A stretch of 10,758 nucleotides of DNA, from assembly GCA_026713745.1 (NCBI GenBank), contig JAPONU010000195.1, positions 1 through 10,758 of the forward strand. Reading direction: 5' to 3'. The notes below the pieces were generated by a model. The model saw only the letters and a program-made list of their open reading frames with translations. It was not told the origin of the DNA and ran no database searches. Made by a program: the position numbers and the translations under genes. This DNA comes from a bacterium. GTDB lineage: Bacteria > Actinomycetota > Acidimicrobiia > Acidimicrobiales > CATQHL01. Positions 7,277-10,758 of this stretch are shown in pieces (the first letter of the stretch is position 1; every line of letters begins with the position of its first letter).

Positions 7277-8220
7277 TGGGCGAGACACATCTCACCGGCC
7301 TGGAAGGCTCGAACCCCCTCGGCTTCCTCGCAGCCCTCGGCGTGCAGGTCCTGTTCCTCGACGAGGTGGAGCAACCGCGGCTCTGGTGGACCGACGATGT
7401 GATGCCCCACGCCGTCGTGGAGAGTCAGTTCACAGTGGATCGAATCGTGTCGCAGGCGCTGCGGAAGTTCCCGCAGTGGAGAGTCAGTCCCGCTTTGGCC
7501 CCCGGCTTCGGCGCCGAAGCGTCAGATAGCGGCAAGTTCAAGCCGGAGGACATCAGGCGGTACCTTGAGTATTCGCTCTCGGGGGACGTCGGGCACTCGT
7601 TGCCGACCGCGCTGGTAGCAGAGGGAAGTCTCGATCGCAGCAAGGGGATCGTGGCCAAGCCGTCCGATCTCTACTTCACGGCCGGGCAACAGCGGTTCCT
7701 CTCGATCGCCCGGGAGATCCTTGAGGACGTTGCACGAGACGATGTCGTCAATGGTCTCGTCGGCCCGTGGCGGTACTCCAGCCGGCTGAGTTCGCTTATG
7801 TGGGACGTGACAGATGATCGGACCTACGCGCTCACCGCCGCCGACCCAACGAACAATACGTTGAATCCAAAGCTCACGAACCCGGGCCCCGAAGCGCTGG
7901 CCATCCTGGGCCTGAGCAGGTATCCGGTGTTTGCAGGTAGGGACCGTACTTTGACACGCGGGTGTGCCGGTGAGTGGCGGCGAGGCGGCAGCTTCACGTG
8001 GCCTCTCTGGTCACGCCCGGCAGGCCGCGGAGCTGCTGACTCGCTTCTCGCGCACGCAACCGCCGATGCCGGGACGAGAAAGTTCGAGACCCAGCGCAAG
8101 TGGTACGGGTCGTGGGGGATCACCCAGATCATGACAGCCACAATCCGCCGCTCCGACCAGGGCGGGTACGGCACGTTCGGGCCGCCCAGGATCATCTGGT
8201 CCGCTGCAGATCCTCTATGA
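7273..8220 (+). CDS. csb3: Csb3-like Cas8 candidate of type I-G
   Basis: Probable large-subunit component of the surveillance complex, the part expected to recognise the PAM and to help recruit Cas3. The assignment rests on position directly after cas3 and on the N-terminal pattern THLTGLEGSNPLGFLAALGVQVLF, which matches the opening shared by Csb3 and Csx17-type proteins (L-x-G-x-x-P-L-x-x-L-x-A-L-G). Other notable stretches are DLYFTAGQQRFL, GPWRYSSRLSSLMWDVTDDR, DPTNNTLNP and GFGPPRIIW-like GTFGPPRIIW near the end. At 315 aa it is much shorter than Csx17 large subunits (roughly 700 aa) but suits the smaller Csb3 group. It overlaps cas3 (start at 7273, or 7276 by ribosome-binding-site spacing). 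I cannot identify catalytic or zinc motifs. No separate small subunit (Cas11) gene follows. The subtype role is fairly sure; the exact family name is less so. Confidence 0.82.
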   Translation: MMGETHLTGLEGSNPLGFLAALGVQVLFLDEVEQPRLWWTDDVMPHAVVESQFTVDRIVSQALRKFPQWRVSPALAPGFGAEASDSGKFKPEDIRRYLEYSLSGDVGHSLPTALVAEGSLDRSKGIVAKPSDLYFTAGQQRFLSIAREILEDVARDDVVNGLVGPWRYSSRLSSLMWDVTDDRTYALTAADPTNNTLNPKLTNPGPEALAILGLSRYPVFAGRDRTLTRGCAGEWRRGGSFTWPLWSRPAGRGAADSLLAHATADAGTRKFETQRKWYGSWGITQIMTATIRRSDQGGYGTFGPPRIIWSAADPL

Positions 8221-8333
8221 GGTGCCGAATTCCGCCACCGTTGGGCTGAACTCAGGTCCAGCCCCGTCTTGGGTCGCAGCGGGATTCGTGCCGCGGATTT
8301 GAGTCCGGGCGTCAAGTTCGCGACAGTCTGAGG
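8221..8333. other. Gap between interference and adaptation genes
   Basis: A 113-bp spacer, the only sizeable break in an otherwise overlapping cas operon. No small open frame looks coding, and I see no terminator hairpin with a T tract. A promoter-like pair near its right end suggests that the adaptation genes can be transcribed separately. Confidence 0.5.
8299..8327 (+). promoter_or_regulatory. Possible promoter of cas4-cas1
   Basis: TTGAGT (8299-8304) and GACAGT (8322-8327) are spaced by 17 bases, the standard distance. The second box ends six bases before the GTG at 8334, so transcription would begin at or next to the start codon (leaderless). The -10 match is only partial. The call is inferred from spacing and from the lack of a Shine-Dalgarno sequence. 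Confidence 0.35.
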
Positions 8334-10070
8334 GTGACCCCAACGATTGCCGGGGGCGATATCGCAGATGGCGATTCGCTCGCGACGGAGCAGGACAGGC
8401 AGGGCGAACCAGCCGAGTCCTTGGAAGTGCCAGAGTTGATTCCGGCCCGGATGCTCAACGAGTTCATCTATTGTCCGCGGCTGTTCTATCTGGAATGGGT
8501 CAGTGTTCTTTGGGCTGACAGTGCTGATACGGCGGCGGGTAGATTCACTCATCGGGTTGTGGATCGAGGTGGTGGCGCGGCGCCCGATCCTGAGGACGAT
8601 CTTCTCGTAGAGGCTCGATCGGTGGCTGTGTCGTCGGAACGTCTGGGTCTTTCCGCCGTTATCGACTTGATTGAGGGGGACGACGGCAAGGTCCGTCCAT
8701 TGGACTACAAGCGCGGGAGCGTGCCTGATATCGCCTTCCAGGCTTGGGACACCGATCGTGCTCAACTGTGTGTCGCCGGACTGTTGCTACGGGAGGAGGG
8801 ATACGACTGCGACGAGGGGGTGATCTACTACGCCAAGAGCCGTAGACGGATCTATGTGGAGTTCGATGACGACCTGATCTCGGAGACTCTCGGCGCCCTC
8901 GGAGAACTCCGCGAGGTGGCCGAGAGGAGTGAGGCTCCACCTCCCCTCGTGGACAGCCCGAAGTGTCCCAGGTGCTCGCTCGTGGGTATATGCCTTCCTG
9001 ACGAAGTGAATTTGCTCTCCGGGCGATCGGGGCACTCGCCACGACGGCTCGTGCCGCGTGATCTTCAATCCCGTCCACTCTATGTTACCGAACAGGGCGC
9101 CTGGATCAAGAAGAAAGGAGGTCGTCTCGAGATCAAGGTAGGGGACGATATTGCCAAGTCGTTGCGCCTGATCGACGTGTCACAGCTCTGCCTGTTCGGG
9201 AACGTCCAGATCTCCTCGCAAGCCGTACGGGAGTTGCTGACGCGAGACATCCCCGTGTGCTGGTTCAACTATGGAGGCATGTTCATCGGTATGGCTACCG
9301 GCCTGTCATCAAAGCACGTCGAGTTGCGGCGTCGTCAGGTGGTGAACGCGTACCAGGGAAACGCGAGAATTGCTGCTGCGATCGTTGCTGCGAAGATCAC
9401 CAACTCCCGGACCATGTTGCGTCGAAATGCGAAACAACCTGTCGACAAGAGAGTCCTGGAGTCTCTCAAATCGCTGGCATCGAAGGCCGCGGATTCGGAG
9501 TCGATCCCGGAACTCCTAGGAATCGAGGGTGCAGCGGCAAGAGATTATTTCATGAATCTGCCGAACATGTTGAACGCGCCGGAAGCAATGCCAGGTCGAG
9601 AGTTCAGCTTCCAAGGGAGGAATCGTAGGCCGCCGAGAGATGCGGTGAACTGTTTGCTTTCATTTCTCTACTCGCTCCTGACCAAGGAGGTGACGGCGGC
9701 CACCTTTGCAGTCGGATTCGATCCGTACTTGGGTTTCTTCCACCGACCCAGATTCGGTCGTCCGGCACTCGCGCTCGACCTTGCGGAGGAGTTCAGGCCT
9801 CTCGTGGCAGACTCAACAGTGCTCACACTGATAAACAATGGTGAAATCAAACCGAGCCACTTCACTGTGCGAGCCGGAGGTGTCAGTCTGACTTCCGAAG
9901 GGCGCAAGAAGGTGTTCAGGGCATACGAGCGCCGACTCCAGGTGGAGGTGGAGCATCCCGAGTTCGGATATCGGATCACCTATCGCCGCGTGATCGAGGT
10001 CCAAGCCCGACTGCTGGCAGCGATGTTGTTGGGTGAGATCCCTTGCTACAGGCCGTTTGTGACACGTTAG
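8334..10070 (+). CDS. cas4-cas1: Cas4-Cas1 fusion, spacer selection and integration
   Basis: Adaptation protein combining a Cas4 nuclease, which trims prespacers and checks the PAM, with the Cas1 integrase that works with Cas2. In the 578-aa product the Cas4 part (about 35-222) has the iron-sulfur cysteines C47 (YCPRLFYLEW) and C211, C214, C220 (CPRCSLVGIC), and nuclease residues H73, D111, D124-x-K126 (DYKRG), Q144 and Y157. The Cas1 part starts near RPLYVTEQGAWIKKKGGRLE (247-266) and has E398 (GIEGAAARDYF), H470 (GFFHRPRFGRPALALD) and D482 with E485-E486 (LDLAEEFRP). Both active sites therefore look intact. Residues 223-246 form the linker. The start is a GTG without a ribosome binding site. 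The first 35 residues are acidic and poorly conserved-looking, and the next in-frame ATG (8451, residue 40) would still keep the Cas4 fold, so the start is moderately sure. Such fusions are characteristic of type I-G. Confidence 0.96.
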   Translation: MTPTIAGGDIADGDSLATEQDRQGEPAESLEVPELIPARMLNEFIYCPRLFYLEWVSVLWADSADTAAGRFTHRVVDRGGGAAPDPEDDLLVEARSVAVSSERLGLSAVIDLIEGDDGKVRPLDYKRGSVPDIAFQAWDTDRAQLCVAGLLLREEGYDCDEGVIYYAKSRRRIYVEFDDDLISETLGALGELREVAERSEAPPPLVDSPKCPRCSLVGICLPDEVNLLSGRSGHSPRRLVPRDLQSRPLYVTEQGAWIKKKGGRLEIKVGDDIAKSLRLIDVSQLCLFGNVQISSQAVRELLTRDIPVCWFNYGGMFIGMATGLSSKHVELRRRQVVNAYQGNARIAAAIVAAKITNSRTMLRRNAKQPVDKRVLESLKSLASKAADSESIPELLGIEGAAARDYFMNLPNMLNAPEAMPGREFSFQGRNRRPPRDAVNCLLSFLYSLLTKEVTAATFAVGFDPYLGFFHRPRFGRPALALDLAEEFRPLVADSTVLTLINNGEIKPSHFTVRAGGVSLTSEGRKKVFRAYERRLQVEVEHPEFGYRITYRRVIEVQARLLAAMLLGEIPCYRPFVTR

Positions 10071-10094
10071 CGATTCGTAACGGAGGAGTGGAAG

Positions 10095-10388
10095 ATGGCG
10101 CGACAGCGGTACTTGGTTGGATATGACATCTGCGAGCCGAAACGGCTCCGGAATGTTCACAAAGTGATGTGCAGCTACGGTGACCCTCTCCAGTATTCTG
10201 TATTCGTGTGCGATCTGGATAGTGTTGAACGAGTGGACATGCAACAGGATCTCGCCGAGATTATCCACAACAACGAGGACAGTGTAGTGATCGTTGACTT
10301 GGGGCCTGCCCGGACACGGGGTGAAGAATGCTTCACCTTCATGGGTGTCCAGCCGATGCTGCCGTCCGGTGAGGCGGTGATCGTCTGA
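10095..10388 (+). CDS. cas2: CRISPR-associated Cas2
   Basis: Small ferredoxin-fold protein that bridges two Cas1 dimers in the spacer integration complex. The 97-aa length is typical. The first beta strand RYLVGYDICEPKRL carries the conserved aspartate D11, and QYSVFVCDL forms the second core strand. It lies 24 bases after the cas4-cas1 stop, and a strong GGAGGAG ribosome binding site at 10082-10088 fixes the start; this is one of the clearest such sites in the window. The tail FMGVQPMLPSGEAVIV probably includes the strand that packs on Cas1. A sampled stretch of this gene is about 52% GC (hand count), well below dtd. The array would be expected downstream. Confidence 0.95.
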   Translation: MARQRYLVGYDICEPKRLRNVHKVMCSYGDPLQYSVFVCDLDSVERVDMQQDLAEIIHNNEDSVVIVDLGPARTRGEECFTFMGVQPMLPSGEAVIV

Positions 10389-10577
10389 TGGGTGCGAGGG
10401 GTCCGGTGACTGCTAGTGTCCTGAGCAGCCCTCGAAACAGGCTGTGGCCTGGGAGTTTGGGCACGAGATCCTTAGAAACTAAGCATTGCCGGGCGCGCCT
10501 CTCGGCGACCTCTCGTAGCACAGCGAGTATTCCCTGGTCAAAGCCCCTAATCTGAGGGAGCCAATCGGCGGCGAGGG

Positions 10578-10652
10578 CCCCCCGCCCCCCCTTTAAGACG
10601 CACAATGAGCTGGGGCCCGGCGTTTGTGGGGGGGTCGGGGGGGGGGGGGGGG
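10578..10652. repeat. Homopolymer C and G runs, G16 tract
   Basis: Runs of C6 (10578-10583), C7 (10585-10591), G7 (10628-10634) and G16 (10637-10652) fall within 75 bases; nothing like this occurs elsewhere in the window. Long G runs are a known artefact of two-colour short-read sequencing and commonly appear at contig ends. A true G-rich element is the alternative. Confidence 0.75.
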
Positions 10653-10718
10653 CGCCGCCCCCGCCCGTTCCGCAGCCACGATAGCCCGGGCCGCTCCCAT
10701 CTGGCGCCTTCAATGGAG

Positions 10719-10738
10719 GGCGGCGTGCGCACGCCGCC
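10719..10738. repeat. 20-bp perfect GC-rich palindrome
   Basis: GGCGGCGTGCGCACGCCGCC equals its own reverse complement. It would form a very stable 10-bp stem or serve as a two-fold symmetric binding site. It lies 20 bases from the window end, beyond the G16 tract, with no T run after it. Its role is unknown, and it may be chimeric end sequence. Confidence 0.6.
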
Positions 10739-10758
10739 GATTCCGGCGGCCGGCGCCG

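Larger units (their letters stand above)
10389..10758. other. Right-edge region after cas2; no array, low-complexity end
   Basis: No gene is supported in these 370 bases; open frames on the minus strand are driven by GC runs and would encode polyproline. The first 190 bases are in the usual place for a CRISPR leader. They contain two small inverted repeats: CAGCC/GGCTG (10426-10430/10440-10444) and CTTAG-AAA-CTAAG (10471-10483). Neither is followed by a T run, so they are poor terminators. No direct repeat of CRISPR length is visible. From about 10575 on, homopolymer C and G runs dominate, which suggests a poor-quality contig end. Confidence 0.6.

Noticed and set aside
10426..10444. Hairpin after cas2 as a rho-independent terminator
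   Set aside because: The stem is only five base pairs with a nine-base loop and no T tract follows.
10431..10479. Two GAAAC-containing segments as CRISPR repeats
   Set aside because: Outside the shared GAAAC core and a few bases the sequences differ; repeats should be near-identical over about 28-37 bases.
10339..10713. 124-codon minus-strand frame with a polyproline stretch
   Set aside because: The prolines come from the G16 and G7 runs; it overlaps cas2 and has no credible start signal.

Overview
The window looks like high-GC actinobacterial DNA, possibly an uncultured lineage. The reasons are GC-rich codon choice, GTG starts, few Shine-Dalgarno sequences, leaderless-looking starts, and a tRNA-like gene without an encoded CCA. 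The exact taxon cannot be read from the sequence. Its main content is a type I-G (formerly I-U) CRISPR-Cas gene set that appears complete for interference and adaptation, but no CRISPR array lies inside the window.

Left flank (1-760): a GTG-started dtd gene (D-aminoacyl-tRNA deacylase) is followed by a tRNA-Ser-shaped gene. That gene keeps its acceptor, D and variable arms but has a 6-nt anticodon loop and a broken T stem, so it is probably a degenerate copy. A minus-strand vapBC-type toxin-antitoxin pair (759-about 1375) abuts its 3' end. The toxin is a PIN ribonuclease with all four acidic residues; the antitoxin is a short ribbon-helix-helix protein with an unclear start codon under a perfect 14-bp palindrome, probably the autoregulatory operator.

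CRISPR-Cas region (1609-10388, plus strand): csb1 (Cas7 backbone), csb2 (Cas5-Cas6 fusion), cas3 (helicase followed by a C-terminal HD nuclease, the I-G order) and a 315-aa Csb3-like Cas8 candidate are packed with overlaps or 3-nt gaps, so they form one translationally coupled interference operon. A 113-bp gap with a promoter-like sequence separates them from the adaptation genes: a cas4-cas1 fusion with both active sites intact, then cas2. The expected pathway is as follows. Cas4-Cas1 with Cas2 selects and integrates spacers, the Cas6 part of Csb2 cuts pre-crRNA, Csb1, Csb2 and the Cas8 candidate form the surveillance complex, and Cas3 degrades the target.

Right end (10389-10758): there is no convincing gene. 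The first part, just after cas2, is where a leader would be expected. The last 200 bases contain C6, C7, G7 and G16 runs and a 20-bp perfect GC palindrome. They look like an assembly edge or low-quality end, so the array is probably just outside or unassembled.

Hand counts of GC on sampled 60-base lines fall from about 72-75% in dtd to about 52% in cas2. With the decayed tRNA-like sequence at the left border, this fits an acquired defence island next to a resident dtd gene, though that is an inference.
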